A DNA stretch of 64,000 nt from Eutrigla gurnardus (taxonomy: Eukaryota > Chordata > Actinopteri > Perciformes > Triglidae): assembly GCA_963514095.1 (NCBI GenBank), contig OY741285.1, positions 18,451,722 to 18,515,721 of the forward strand. Reading direction: 5' to 3'. A program made the translations under genes and the position numbers. Below are positions 11,980 through 23,620 of the stretch, piece by piece. The notes beneath the pieces are model-generated. The model made no database searches. It saw only the letters and a list, made by a program, of their open reading frames with translations, and was not told the origin of the DNA. Each line of letters starts with the position of its first letter. Within the stretch, counting starts at the first letter, position 1.

Positions 11980-12080
11980 AGACTTTTGTATAATCTGACT
12001 TGTTTTTGCAACCAGAGGAGTCGCCCCCTGGTGGCCATTAGAGAAAATGCAAGTTAAAGGCAGCAACTTTCCAGAACTGG
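11980..12080 (-). repeat. Dispersed fish repeat, copy A (fragment)
   Basis: Read on the minus strand, this block has the core GCATT..CTCT..GGCCA..CAGGGGG followed by CGACTCCTCTGGTTG. The same core recurs on the plus strand at 30168-30996, 36164-38290 (interrupted) and 52288-52510. Only the central part of the family is recognisable here. The class is unknown. I see no reading frame or terminal inverted repeat in any copy. Confidence 0.7.
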
Positions 12081-13344
12081 AGGAGGTTACCGTCTGTATG
12101 TGCGCCGGGAAAGAAGGAATCAATTTCTTTGTATGTTTATATTAAAAACCCATTGTTTTATTCTTCCTGGAAAACAAAATATGATGCATGGTTACATGAG
12201 CTTGTACTAACCAAATTCAACCAATAATATCACGGCATCCATCCCACAATCCATCTGAAGCTTCGGCTCTGCACAAAGCTTGAGAAAGTTGTGAGCTAAT
12301 CTTTTGACCAATCAAATCAGTCCCACCTGCCAATCCTGTTTCACTCAGAGATACGTCACAATACGGAAGCTTGTTTCTCCTGAAACAACATTTCTGCTGG
12401 ACTTCAGAGTGAGTCTACTCTGTGGCACATAGCCTGACTCACTGTGGGTTAATCAAATGTGCTAAATCTTCTTACAAAGGTTACATGGGACTCAGAAGAA
12501 GCACAAAACGTAAATTCAAATAACACACTTCCATGACAACTGGGCAAACCTATCTGTGATGACCTACTATATGTTTATATAACTCCTTTATAATCATGCC
12601 TCTCATTCACCCAGAAGCTGATAAATGGACTTCAGGTGAGATGTTTTGTCAACGGCTGTTTCCAGGGTGAAGAACAACAAGCTTTAAAAGAAAATAGTAA
12701 TTGCGGGAGCATAATACATCATAAAAGCAGTATTTCAAAAAAATTATGATTGTAGATTTCAGAGCCCAAGAAAAGGTTGTCCACTGACATGGTTTTCCTT
12801 TCATTAATTTGAGGAGCACAAATTTGGGTTTGTGCATCCAACCTGACCTGACCTTGTTAATTCAGCCAAGAAGACTTTTGAAGTCAGAATGAAAATATGT
12901 ATTATTTTGATTTCGTGTTATATTTTTTAATTAGAGTTTTAGCTAGAACATTTATTTCCCTCAACACAGAGGCTGTAATAATTGTTTGTGGTAAAATAAA
13001 ATTACTTAAAAAATATTTAAAGACCTAAAAAGAGATTTTTCAAAAAGGGCAATGGGTAAATTGAATCTTGTTTTTTGTTTTTTTTTACTTTCTCTCAAAG
13101 CAGGAGCAGGAATTGGATTGAAATTTTACCCTTGTGCTGGTGCGATCCCCTTGTTTAATATCAGTTGCCTTTAAGAAAATAAATTTGATTTGATTGTAAA
13201 TACTGCTTACATCAAAAAATGCAACTTAAATAAAACAACAATTAACATTTAATTAACGTGAAATGTGCTCCCTTGTTGTACTGCAACAGTGACTCAATAA
13301 TAGAGGAAGGTAAACATCTTCCATCTTTGAAGCTGAATATATTT
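12081..13344. other. Gene-free AT-rich stretch
   Basis: No gene recognised. Homopolymer T/A runs are frequent after 12880 and lead up to the L1 insertion site. Confidence 0.45.
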
Positions 13345-13360
13345 GAGTAGCACCAGTTTT
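13345..13360. repeat. Target-site duplication, left copy (L1)
   Basis: GAGTAGCACCAGTTTT, identical to 16908-16923. These two copies delimit the L1 insertion. Confidence 0.9.
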
Positions 13361-13911
13361 TTTCTTTTCACAAACAAAACACAATACAAATATTAACAAT
13401 GAATGTTACACAAAGCAGAATAATCAAAAAGAAACAAAAACATCACCTTGTGATGACTTCCTCCCTCCCTCCAACCCCTGCAAACCCCACCCTGGGATCC
13501 TGGCCATCCCCCCAGTCAAAACGATCATTCTAAAAGGCTTTTGAGGTTCACAACAGTCGCATTCCAAATCACTAACGTTGTCTCCTTTGCCCCATGCACC
13601 TGGGCTGTCGATAGCTCCAGGTATACGATATCTAGGTATGTTAGAACCCAGACTCTACGAGAAACAGTGGGGAGGCTTCCAGCGCATAGCAACCAGCTTT
13701 TTCGCTGCTGTAAGCCCGGCTGATCAGAGTACAGTATGTGTGAAATTGTAATGTATTTGCTGGTGGTCAGGATATCTGGAAGCGAGTAATATATTGGACC
13801 AGACATGATCCCAATCAAAAGCTGGGTCCAGATGCGGAAAGTCGGCCCTCCATAAAGCATCTAATGCCAGGGGTCTGTAAGCATGTGAAATAAACCAGTA
13901 AAGTTTGGAAA

Positions 13912-14340
13912 CTAGGCCACTGGTGTCTTTAGTATACTGTGCCGAGCTATGGGAAGTGGGTGTGGTGCAAGAGGACCCTGCAATGAAACTCCGGCAGCCT
14001 TCAGAGCTGACCTCAACTTTGAATAAAAGGAAAAGGAGGAACGAGGTAAATCAAATTCTGTACACAGATCCTGGAATGAATGCAAACCCTTGCCTCCATA
14101 GATGTCCCCCAATGTATGAACACCCCTCTCCCTCCAGCGAGAAAACTGAATGGGATGATGATTAAACAATGGGGAGCATGGGTTACAAGCAAAGGGGTAG
14201 CCACACAGCTTCTCAGCCACTCTCCAAACAGAGAGCAACTGCGAAACAACGGGGCTAAACCTACGACGGCACTGAGTGCTGGGTACATTCCAATATAGAA
14301 GATCTAAGAGGAAGTAAGGACACACCATAGTCTCCTCCAC
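13912..14340 (-). pseudogene. L1 ORF2 far C-terminal fragment
   Basis: This frame continues the C-terminal region of a fish L1 ORF2. It shows the W-[RE]-G-[VI]-x-T-L-[GE]-D-[IL] spacing (SRWRERGVHTLGDIY) followed by a segment ending FSFYSKLR, which is conserved between fish L1 proteins just before the end region. It is out of frame with the preceding fragment at 14364-14834. The function of this region in L1 is RNA binding and target recognition, but it is only decayed sequence here. Confidence 0.7.
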
Positions 14341-14363
14341 GGGTACGCCACGACACCGCAGCC

Positions 14364-14834
14364 TCAGGTTGGAGCTGTGTCTGAGCGTGAAGGCCCAATA
14401 ATAATGTTTAAATTTGGAAGAGACAGACCCCCAACCCCTCTCTCCCGCTGCATTGTGGAGAGCTTGATGCGTGGTCTCTTACTTCGCCATACAAACTTTG
14501 TTACAGCTGTCTGTAGCTTACGCCAGAATTGAGTTGATGGGGGAAGAGGTAACATTGAACTAAAGAAATTAACTCTGGGTAAAATGTTCATCTTGATTAT
14601 TGATACTCGACTGTGAAGTGAGTAAGGCAGCAAGAGCCATCTATCCAAATCAGAAGTAACATTGCTAAGTGTACTACCAAAATCATGTTTAACTGTTGTT
14701 TTAATCGACTGAAAGGTTTCTATCGCCAGGTATGTACAATTCTTGACAACTGGCATAGATGGAGGGGCAGGTGCATCAATCATCGCCTGGTTCAGAGGTA
14801 ACAAGGCCAATTTCTGCCAGTTTATTTTAAACAT
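14364..14834 (-). pseudogene. L1 ORF2 post-RT (thumb-like) fragment
   Basis: The translation carries conserved landmarks of L1-clade ORF2 after the reverse transcriptase. It begins with FKINWQKLALLPLN and continues with LDRWLLLPYSLHSRVSIIKM, then NILPR, FVWRSKRPRIKL and GGLSLPN. These are in the usual order and spacing. Upstream, the frame is joined to VFDLYGKLS with no YADD block before it. The frame breaks after the GGLSLPN motif, where the next fragment is in another frame. Confidence 0.85.
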
Positions 14835-14929
14835 CGATAGCTTACCATATAGATCAAAAACAAAATATATGAAATATGATGGTGCGTTCCATTAATAGAG
14901 ATCGGGGATAGCATGGGTGACAGCAGTTC

Positions 14930-15380
14930 GAGAGAGCGCAAACAGCAAAGGGCTGAGAGGACAACCCTGCCTCGACCCTCTCGAGATAGTGAAAAGTGGG
15001 GAGCAGTTCTTGCCTTTAAGCCCATCGCCTCAAGCACTGACCATTAAAAAGGCAACTCTAGCCAGTCAAAGGCCTTCATTGCATCCAGCGAAAGGACCAC
15101 GGCTGGAGAAGCTAGTCCGTGGGCACCATTTATGATTTGCACGAGTCTCCTTAGATTATCAAAGGCCAACCTGGATTTTATGAGGCCTGTCTGATTGCTA
15201 TGCACTATTGTTGTCATGTGTCCCTGATGCGTGAGCCAATACTTTGGCATAGATCTTTACGTCCGCGTTTAGCAGTGAAAGTGGCCTATAACTAGCACAC
15301 TCTGCTTGGTCTTTGCCCTTTTTAAGACGCAAAGACCATAAAATGAAAAATGGACCCTCCTCAATCGAAAACTGTATCAT
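14930..15380 (-). pseudogene. L1 reverse transcriptase domain pieces
   Basis: Reverse-transcriptase motifs are spread over three frames. 15380-15198 holds [19 protein letters not shown] (RT block 1-2). 15250-15044 holds the QTGLIKSRLAFDN block and SLDAMKAFD, which contains the first catalytic aspartate. About 14990-14930 holds GSRQGCPLSPLLFALS. The next expected block, YADD with the paired aspartates, is missing: the sequence goes from the CPLSPLLFALS block through a stop to a short ISYILF remnant and then to FDLYGKLS. The polymerase is therefore non-functional. Confidence 0.85.
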
Positions 15381-16066
15381 CTCTTAAAGCAGACGGCCAA
15401 GCAGGGCGCAAAAAGCAAGGTAGAACTCGGGCGGAATTCCGTCTGGACCCGGGGATTTGCCCTTGCTGCTTTCTCAGTTTTATATAGTGTAACAGGTGCA
15501 TTTAAGTTTCCAGATTCACTGTCAGACAGATGCTCCATATGGATATTATTCAAAAAACTTTCACATGCAGGTTTGTCAAAGCTGCACTCCGATCTGTACA
15601 GTTCCTTGTAATAATAGGGAAAAGGTTACGTTCACACTCTTGGGATCGGCTAGAACAGCACATCCCTAGATTTTACACTAAAAATATCAGCGAAATGTTC
15701 GTTGGTCTGGAGCCTCAAGGCCAGCAAATGACTAGGTCTGGCAGAGTGGAAGTAATAAGTCTGCCTGGTTCTGTGCATGAGAAACTCCACACGGCGCTTG
15801 AGAAGATAATTAATTTATTTTTTAATTAGCTCCTTCTGGAGAGCAACGGATTCACTGTAGTTGCGTTGTAGAGTAGCATCAAGACCAACGTGCTTTAGTT
15901 CTAGCACTTCCAATAGCTGTGTATTCCATGTTTCGGATTGATGCATACAGTGTGGTGTTGCTTCTAATAAACCCCTTCACTGCCTCCCATAAAATCCTTG
16001 GGTCAGACACAAAACCCTTATTAAGCCCCCAAAATTCACAGAAATTCTAACTGAGACTTGTATGTT

Positions 16067-16407
16067 TCATCGCGTTGGAGCATAGGCAGAAATCAATGCA
16101 ATGTTCTGCCCATCCAGCCAAATCTTAGCAATGGCCAGCCGCCCCTCCTTGTCCACCCAGGAGCCAATGAGATCAAATTTCAGCTTGCGCCTACAAACTA
16201 CCATCACGCCCTTGGTTTTTGTAGGAGCGGATGAAAAGGCAATAGGGTGATAAAGCTTACTAGCAAAGCGGCCAGCATCTTTACGGAGAAGATACGATTC
16301 CTGAACAAAGTCCATGTTTTTCTTACATAAAAATCTAAAATAGTGGTCCTTTCATGCGGGATGTTGAGCCCTCTGGCATTGATGGAAATGAAGTTGAGAC
16401 TAGTCAT
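16067..16407 (-). pseudogene. L1 apurinic-type endonuclease N-terminal fragment
   Basis: ORF2 starts at 16407 with MTSLNFISINARGLNIPHER, the usual beginning of a fish L1 endonuclease domain including the N of the catalytic set. A frameshift near 16315 moves to a second frame with MDFVQESYLL (the catalytic E is the residue before S), then DAGRFASKLYH and ISAYAPTR. The domain then ends abruptly. The later GDFN and SDH blocks, which hold the remaining catalytic D/N and H, are not present. The enzyme normally nicks target DNA to prime reverse transcription. Confidence 0.85.
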
Positions 16408-16907
16408 ATTTTGGCTAGTAGAGAAATATAGAACATAGTCACCTCAGCAAGTGAGATACGGTGGTCTGGATCCCTAAAATAACACTCCCCAAAATGAAAA
16501 AAACCTAAACCATAAAAAACACAAAACAAGATACATTACTCCTCAAAATTTCTGCTAAGTCCACACCGGGCCAACCAACTCAAACCTGAGAACCAACCAG
16601 CCGCCCCAAAACAGGTAGCAACATCACCATCCTTTAAAACAGGCCATATCAACATCTGTTGACTATTAAACATTGCGTTACCAGACCACACTCAACAGAA
16701 CTACAGCAGCATTCAATTATGATGTGAAAAAATAAATAAAATAAAGGTGTGGGGAAATCTGAGAAAACGAGTGAAATACAAAATAAAAAAAAAACAGTTT
16801 TTAGATAATACACCCACAGGCATACACTTATTATGCATTCACCCTGGTATGTATGTAATCCTTTACACGTTTACCTTTGTATCCTTATCTATGCGCTATT
16901 TTCAACA

Positions 16908-16923
16908 GAGTAGCACCAGTTTT
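16908..16923. repeat. Target-site duplication, right copy (L1)
   Basis: GAGTAGCACCAGTTTT, identical to 13345-13360. Confidence 0.9.
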
Positions 16924-16960
16924 AAATGCAAGAATAAAAAAATGGAAGAATAATTCAATA

Positions 16961-17094
16961 CTTTGGGAATTACCCTTATTTGCTTTTTTTCGCCAAGAGT
17001 GAGGGAGGAGGTCGATACCACTCTCGACATAAGTGGTATCAATGTTCTCATCTTACTTGCGGCAAGAAAGCAAATAAGAGCACTTCCCAAAATG
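16961..17094. repeat. Foldback: two inverted copies of a fish repeat head
   Basis: The left arm (16961-17022) and right arm (17032-17094) are imperfect reverse complements around a 9-base loop. The stem closes with GATACCACT (17014-17022) and AGTGGTATC (17032-17040). Each arm is the head of the same fish repeat seen again at 27605, with landmarks CTTTGGGAA.T.C.CTTATTTG..TTC and GA[AG]..TC[AG]ATAC[CT]ACTCTC. Read outward-in, the two heads face each other. Confidence 0.8.
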
Positions 17095-17284
17095 TCAAAA
17101 CTCCTCCTTTATAATCCAGAAACACAGTAAGGATAGCAAACAAACAAACAAAGACACACTAACACCTAAAGCAATAATTAGTGATTCAGGAATGGTATCG
17201 GAGGTAGACGGCAGCTCTTCTCCTTCCAGTTTACCAAAATCATTTTCTCCCTCACTGTCTTTCTCTTACAATCATCCTGTCCAA

Positions 17285-17333
<49 letters not shown>

Positions 17334-18906
17334 GGTGACAACCGTGCCGTTGCTGCACCTCTCAGGTGACTGACAGCTTCCTCCAGTGGAGGTGTATTGG
17401 CTTTGCCGTGATTGACAGATTTTGCCGCCCACCTCCGTAACCGTCAGCCATCGTTGTTTGATGAGCATCTGTCTAAAAGTGGACACTCAGAAACCCAAGC
17501 TTAGTCACTCCACCGCTCTTAGCAGGCAAACTCTCCTCCACCACTTTCAAAAAATATAGAATAATAAAGCGTATTTTTTTCCCATTTGATTTCTGTGATT
17601 TGCAGTGCCCGTTTTTCCATCACGCCACACAATGTCCCAGCGGTCCTGAAGAGACCTCATTCATACACACCAAGCCTGCCAATCTGGCGATACGCTGACC
17701 TGAGCCAACATTTAGATTGCTGGGTGGCCATATCAGCGTTATTTCTTGAATGCTTAAATGGCTATTATGGCTATTCATGAAACAATTTTCCTTTTTTTAA
17801 TCGCATCGTCAACGTTCTTGTTTTTTTCTTTTCTCCATCTATTTTACTCACGGTTTGAATGTCCCTGTAAGCATTATGTTCAGTCCTAGAAATAAAACAA
17901 TCTTTGATTTGTCAGCATCCTAATCCGCCTTAAGCTTTTAAAACCGGAGAATTACCCCGTTGTCCTTTGGTGGGTTAATGCCCATCACTGAAGGAAAATG
18001 AAAAGATTTCATCGTCTGAGGCACATTTGTGCATTTACAGTACAAAGCTGCCATCGGACCGGTTTAGCTGCACTGCACAGAGCAAATTAGTTTGCCCTTT
18101 TGTCTGTATCTGTGCAATATAGTGGTATCCAATTCATACCAGAGTAAAATAACTGAGACAAAGCTAATGCTGGAGGCCAGTTTGGGTATCACTGAGTCTA
18201 CGAACGGGCCACAGATGAGTGTGATGCGCTGAATCCTAATGCTTGCAGATAGCGGGGTCCCCACTCTTTTCTCAAGATCATTTTCCAGGATGTTTTTGGT
18301 GAGGAGCTGTTACGGCATCCATTAATCGTGCCATACACTAATATGGTCCTCCTCTCTGGAAATATGATTTAAACAGTGCAGTCCATGGTCATAACATATC
18401 TGAAATAGTTTCTAACATTCTTAGAACTTATGACAACTTAATGATTACCAGCCAGCAGGAACTCATTTACATTTGAATGATAATTTAAAGGACATTTGAT
18501 CCCCTGAGAGCTGTTGTTAGCTGAGAGGCGCCGGCTCAGTCGTAACTATATTGGGAGCTGTTGAGAAGCAAAATAAATGCTCCTGATCTCCTGTTCAGCT
18601 TCCTGTCACATGACTTGGGTTGTGTTTACAGCACTTGCACAACATACGACACAACACACATAACACTCTCATAGTACTCAAAGTACCATTCAGAAGTTAA
18701 TATGATCCTGAACCAAACGTTTCCCTTTCAGATGTTTTCTGTGTTATCAGTTTTGGGGCTCTCTGATAAATAGTAGTTCATTGGAATATAGTAGAATGTT
18801 AATGGTATGTATTTTCCAGGGGATTTCAGGAAATGTTTTCTAGTCAGCCCATTGAAAGTCTTGAGTCTGAGTTAGCACTGCTATCTTCACAGACAAACAC
18901 ACAGGA
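17095..18906. other. Gene-free stretch
   Basis: No exon or RNA gene seen. It contains the CT microsatellite at 17288-17331. The sequence around 17340-17480 looks unique and GC-balanced but has no recognised coding content. Confidence 0.45.
17288..17331. repeat. (CT)n microsatellite
   Basis: Uninterrupted polypurine/polypyrimidine tract of 44 bases, capable of triplex (H-DNA) structure. Confidence 0.95.
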
Positions 18907-18914
18907 AAGTAAAT

Positions 18915-19207
18915 GGACCTGCATTTATATAGCGCTTTTCTAGCTAACTAGCTACTCAAGGTGCTTCACATACTACATTCAGTCACTTTTACCCGTTCAC
19001 ACACACATTCATACACTGAGGGTAGAGGAGCCGCCTGCACATCAGGATCTAACTCATTCATACACCAGCAGCGCAGCATCAGGGGCATTGGCGGTTCAGT
19101 ATCTTGCCCAAGGACACTTCTGCATGCAGACCGGAGGAGCCGGGATTCGAATCACCAATCTTCTGATTGGAGGACGACTCGCTCTACCTCTGAGCCACAG
19201 CCGCCCG
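18915..19207 (-). mobile_element. tRNA-derived SINE with 8-bp target duplication
   Basis: On the minus strand the head (near 19207) has an A box GGCTCAGAGGTAGAGCG (19181-19197) and a B box GATTCGAATCCC (19142-19153 region). A long body follows, containing the CTTGGGCAAGATACTGAA motif. The 3' end has AAAAGCGCTATATAAATGCA, close to 18915-18945. The flanks share AAGTAAAT at 18907-18914 and 19208-19215. This layout is that of a widespread fish SINE whose 3' end carries the GCGCTATATAAAT motif. It is essentially full length and diverged. No protein is encoded. Confidence 0.88.
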
Positions 19208-21305
19208 AAGTAAATCACAACTAAAATAGGATTTCAATTAATCAACCAGTCTCGTTTGCACATATGCCGCAGTAAAAAATACAATCAAGGCCGTTGCTTG
19301 AGGTTTTGATTTGTAGATCGTGCGCGGGGAAAATCCTGACTTCCTACAGCTCCAGAATGCACACCTAAAGACCTGTGACAGTCCAGTGATAAATGGGCAG
19401 TGGTAAAGTAATCCGTGGCAACCCTCTCTGTGCCTAATGACACCATAAAGAGGACTAAGGTAGAACCATTCATCCGAGGTCTTGCCCTCATCACCGTCTA
19501 CGGCAAGATCACACCCTCGTCGCACAATGCGGGGCTTCACCTGTCCTTTTATCAGCGACTTGTCGCCCTCGCTCTTAAGTTGTCCCTCCATTTGTGTGCT
19601 TTCTTTCAGTCCCCTCTCTCTCTACAGCTGGACTTCCTTTTAACTCCATTAAATTCACCTTTCATTCACTCCCCCTCATTTTGGCTCTTTCATATTAAAA
19701 ATGTGAGCCCTACCATTTTTAGATCCAAAGCAGCGTACTGCGAGTGACAGTAATTCCACCTATGCTTTTCATGCTATGACAAGTCCACTTCTGCTGTGAG
19801 GGAGGTGTTTGCCTGCATGCAGTGGCGGCTAAAAAAGTGGGTCAAGCGGGATGAGAAATGTGAGTGATGCGGGTTGTAAAGAAGCTAAACAGTTTCTTCC
19901 AAATGAGCTGCCACTTTAATTAGAGGAAAGTGCTGGTAATAATCCCAGGAAAACTAGTTTACTCAATGTCTTCATTCCCCTCGACCATCTCACTCTCATG
20001 GGTGAGATGGAGGTAGAGGGGGGAGAGTGGGAGAGATGCAGAAGTGTAGTCTAATTGTGCTGCCTTGCTCCATTGTCACCGCCGAAGGTCAGAGCCATCC
20101 CTCACCAGCAGCGCTGGCGTGGCAGGTGATTGACATCCTAAGAGCTGTCTTCTTACATCCTCACACACATGCGAGGACCCACACGCACGGAGGTACGCTA
20201 CACAATCTGCACAGTATCCCGGTGCCTGACTTACCATGCTGTTATGCACGCCTTTCTTTCCGTAACACACACAAACCCACGCTCTGCCTGTCGAGCGTCA
20301 CCGCCACGGCCCAGATTCATCATCAAAAACCTTCCTGCACGACCACCACCGAAGCGCACTCCATCTCTTTCCCGCCTCGTACAGTCGCACCTCAGGCATG
20401 GACACAGCGTTGCATCACGATGGCACATGGCTGCCATGAAGAATAATGACCATTGGCGGCATCAGTGCCGCGGCATAATGTCGCTACAGCAGGACCACGG
20501 GAAACAGGAGGGTGTTTTTGTAGGAGGAAGATGAATACAAACATGAATACAACATGAATACAAAGCAGGAGCTTGAGGGAATGGTTGCAAAGTGCCTGGA
20601 GAATCTCTGAGTCCATGGTTCCAACAGTCCAACAGTCCTTGAGTCGGGGCGATCAGATTTGTATGATGATTTGCAGCATACAACAATTTTCTCGTATTTC
20701 AAATTTTATTTTTGGGTATGAACACAATTTTATAATATGTTTTTATTTTTAAGCAATGTTGAGTTGGAAACCCTATATAAATATAAAACTTCATAATTAT
20801 GTTTTGATTTACCAATGTGACTCTACAATTTGAATTATAACACAATTCTAAATCTTTTCCATAATTTATTAAATTTTTATGGGCCTTTCAAGCAATAAAC
20901 AGCAATAAAGTCAAGTCATTCTTCAGTTCCAAACTGCAACTCTCTCAAGGACATGCTTTCATTCTCCCTCTGTCCTCCACCTGTCTGCACACGTCTAACA
21001 GCAAGAAAAGCAGGCTAACGTCCTTGCTGCAATTAGCCCGGCCTGTCCTCTTCCATACCTGCTGCATCGGACTTCTTTTATCATGCAGATCAGAGCCAAA
21101 CACAGTCCTGTGGTGCATTGTCCTGGAAAGGAGAGTGTTGTCATTGGAAGAAAAAAGGGGCAGAATGGCCTTTGCCAAGCCGTGCGGGATGGGATGAAGG
21201 GCTGAGGTCCTTCAAAAGCAAGATACCAGAAGCCGCTTGCTTTTGCCATTCATGTCGCAGATGGGGGTCACACAATGCAGCCTCCTTCCTTCCGCTTCCT
21301 TTGTG

Positions 21306-21333
21306 CTCTCTCTCTCTCTCTCTCTCTCTCTCT
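21306..21333. repeat. (CT)n microsatellite
   Basis: Fourteen CT units. Confidence 0.9.
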
Positions 21334-21693
21334 GCTCACCTTTCTTTCACTCCATGACTTTGTTCTTTATCGAGACCAACTCCCAAACCTGTCTTCAAAT
21401 GATTATTATTTTTTTCTCGCTTAGGCAAAAAAAAGCAGGATCCCCTTAAACTGGCCAGACCTAAGAGAATAATTGCTTCATTGCCCAAAAGATGGATATA
21501 CATCACTTTTTGTACAAATGTTACAACTATAAGTGAGGAGGAAAAGTAACAGAGAGAAATAGAATATTAACCTTTAAAGGACCTTTTGAATAACGGCAAG
21601 GGCTCTTCTTCCACTCAATTTAATTTACGTCTCCAAGCACAGTCACATAGCTATTTTTTTTTAAAGATTATTTTTTATTACCAGGAAGAAATT

Positions 21694-21712
21694 GAGAGAG
21701 AGGGAGAGAGAG

Positions 21713-21758
<46 letters not shown>

Positions 21759-21759
21759 G
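21694..21759. repeat. (GA)n microsatellite
   Basis: Purine-only tract of about 65 bases with a few GGGA/GCGA/AAA interruptions. Confidence 0.93.
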
Positions 21760-23620
21760 GACAACACAGAGCAGTTTTGATCAGAGAATAGAGATGTGCC
21801 AGGATAGCCGTGAGTGCGTGTAAAGACAGCACTGTGGCGAAGAATACTACGACTATACTACACATTATGAACCAAGGCAGGGAACCGGCACTTTGGGAGC
21901 CAATTTGAACAGACGTCTGACGCCGCTCTGAGGTACAAGTGAAGTGGAAGTGTTCATTAGTGATCTGGGGTCCAAGAGGAGACAAAGTACAGCAGTATCA
22001 TTACTGTACACGTGGTGTACTTCGCCATGCTTGCATTGGAGAATACCATTGTCCAATGGTTTGCCATGCCGACGGCTGCTGCAAATCCGTTAAAAACCAG
22101 CAGAGGTTTATTGCAAAACCTTGCGAGGGGAAAGTTGCGAGCACATCTGATTCTACATTGAAGCCAGAGGCAGATTGAGAAAAAAAGCTTGTGTTTGTGC
22201 ACTATTATAAATAAAATACAAACACATCAGGACTGATTTGTGTTGACGGCGTGCCCTGAAATAACACGTTTTCATTATTCTGCATTTCTCCCTGTTTCAC
22301 TGCGCGGGATCAATAGTTTTTCCTTATCTTATTGCTATACAATAAGCACTATTTGAGCAAGGAGATATCAATCATAAATGAGGAACATTAGTGTGACATT
22401 ATCGCATGGGGAGGTCGCTTGTGCATATGAGATGAAAGACAGCGCTTGTGTATAGAGTGGTGGCGTTCATGCATTCTGGTCACTTCTGCTCAAAATGTAC
22501 TTATATCATCAACTCCACGAGCAGATAGTCAGCCAGCAGAAAACCCATCAGCAAGTCCAATCGGCCCTGCATGCCTTACATGCACGCATCAAATACAAGC
22601 AACACAGATAAGTGACTATATTTGTGAGGACCTCCACTGAAATAATGCCTTTAATGTCTACGCAATGACCCCTAAACCACTTGCAAACGGAGAACTGTTA
22701 GATGGAACTCTCCACGTATAAAAGAACTCAACGACATTGTGAGCTTAATGACAATGGTTTAATAGTAACCTTGTGTATTTGTGCGTGCATATATATGTGT
22801 GGCTTTTAATGATAGTGTCGTAACGAGAGAGGCTGCTCCTGAACGCCAGCCCGCGGCCTCACACTGCTCAAGGTCATTAGTGCTAATGCCACGCTTTTTG
22901 CCATCTGCTGAGATTGTTTACACTTGCCTGGATAATAAGCTCCTAATTAGCAGTGGATGGTGGGGGAAAATATGCTCTCTCTGCGTACATGTTGGCGTGT
23001 TCGTGTAAGAGACAGTGTGCATGTGTTTCAGCAGGTATATGATCGCTATTGAGCAGCATTGTGTATCACTGTATTCTCACTCCTCGTGCTAGCATATGGA
23101 GCAGTTCAGCCAAATCACAAATAAAAGGAATCAATTAGTTATCCCTGAATGGGTGTTATCACTATCATTCTAAGTGTGAAAGCGAAACTCAATGTTGTGA
23201 ATAGAAAAAAAATAAAAATTCAGGCAGGAAAACTACTTTATTGTGGTCCAAATTAAGAGTAAATGATTTTGGTTTCACACGGGACATGGACAAAGGCCTT
23301 CCTGGTGAAAGTCCTGTGTTTGCTACCCATCCATCATGTCGACCCCTTGCAGACTTTAGAATGTTTTTACTCCCATTGTAATTACTGCAGCGGCCACTAG
23401 TAGTCGCCGTTGTCATTTCCATAGAAGTGATCAACTATATGAATAGATCGTGCAGAAGCACGGTATGGATCGAATGGCCCTGGTTTGAGTGCACACTTAA
23501 CAGGAGCCTTTTACCTCATAGCTATGATAACAGCTGATAGCATCCATTCAAGGGGGCTGAGATCTGATTTGGCAAAATGTGAGTCTCATTTAATTGGCTT
23601 CATCATCATTGCATTTAAAC

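Larger units (their letters stand above)
13361..16907 (-). mobile_element. Dead L1-type LINE copy (minus strand)
   Basis: The copy is flanked by perfect 16-bp direct repeats. On the minus strand it runs from about 500 bases of upstream sequence (16907-16408), through decayed ORF2 pieces in correct order (endonuclease, reverse transcriptase, C-terminal region), to a 3' untranslated region ending in a T-rich run on the plus strand (13361-13368). A fish L1 ORF2 is normally about 1,250 codons. The span from ORF2 start to end here is roughly 2.9 kb, so parts are missing. The endonuclease breaks off at about residue 115 and joins sequence that belongs further downstream. The reverse transcriptase lacks its YxDD catalytic motif. 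Multiple frameshifts and stops are present. No ORF1 is recognisable. It is an inactive copy. Confidence 0.92.
19216..23612. other. Gene-free stretch
   Basis: No gene recognised. It contains CT and GA tracts (21306-21333, 21694-21759), a small ATGAATACAA tandem triplet at about 20530-20562 and an AT-rich block at 20690-20900. The 139-codon frame at 20027-20446 crosses ACACAC-rich DNA and lacks domain features. Confidence 0.45.

Noticed and set aside
19140..19207. tRNA gene on the minus strand
   Set aside because: It is the promoter-bearing head of the SINE at 18915-19207.
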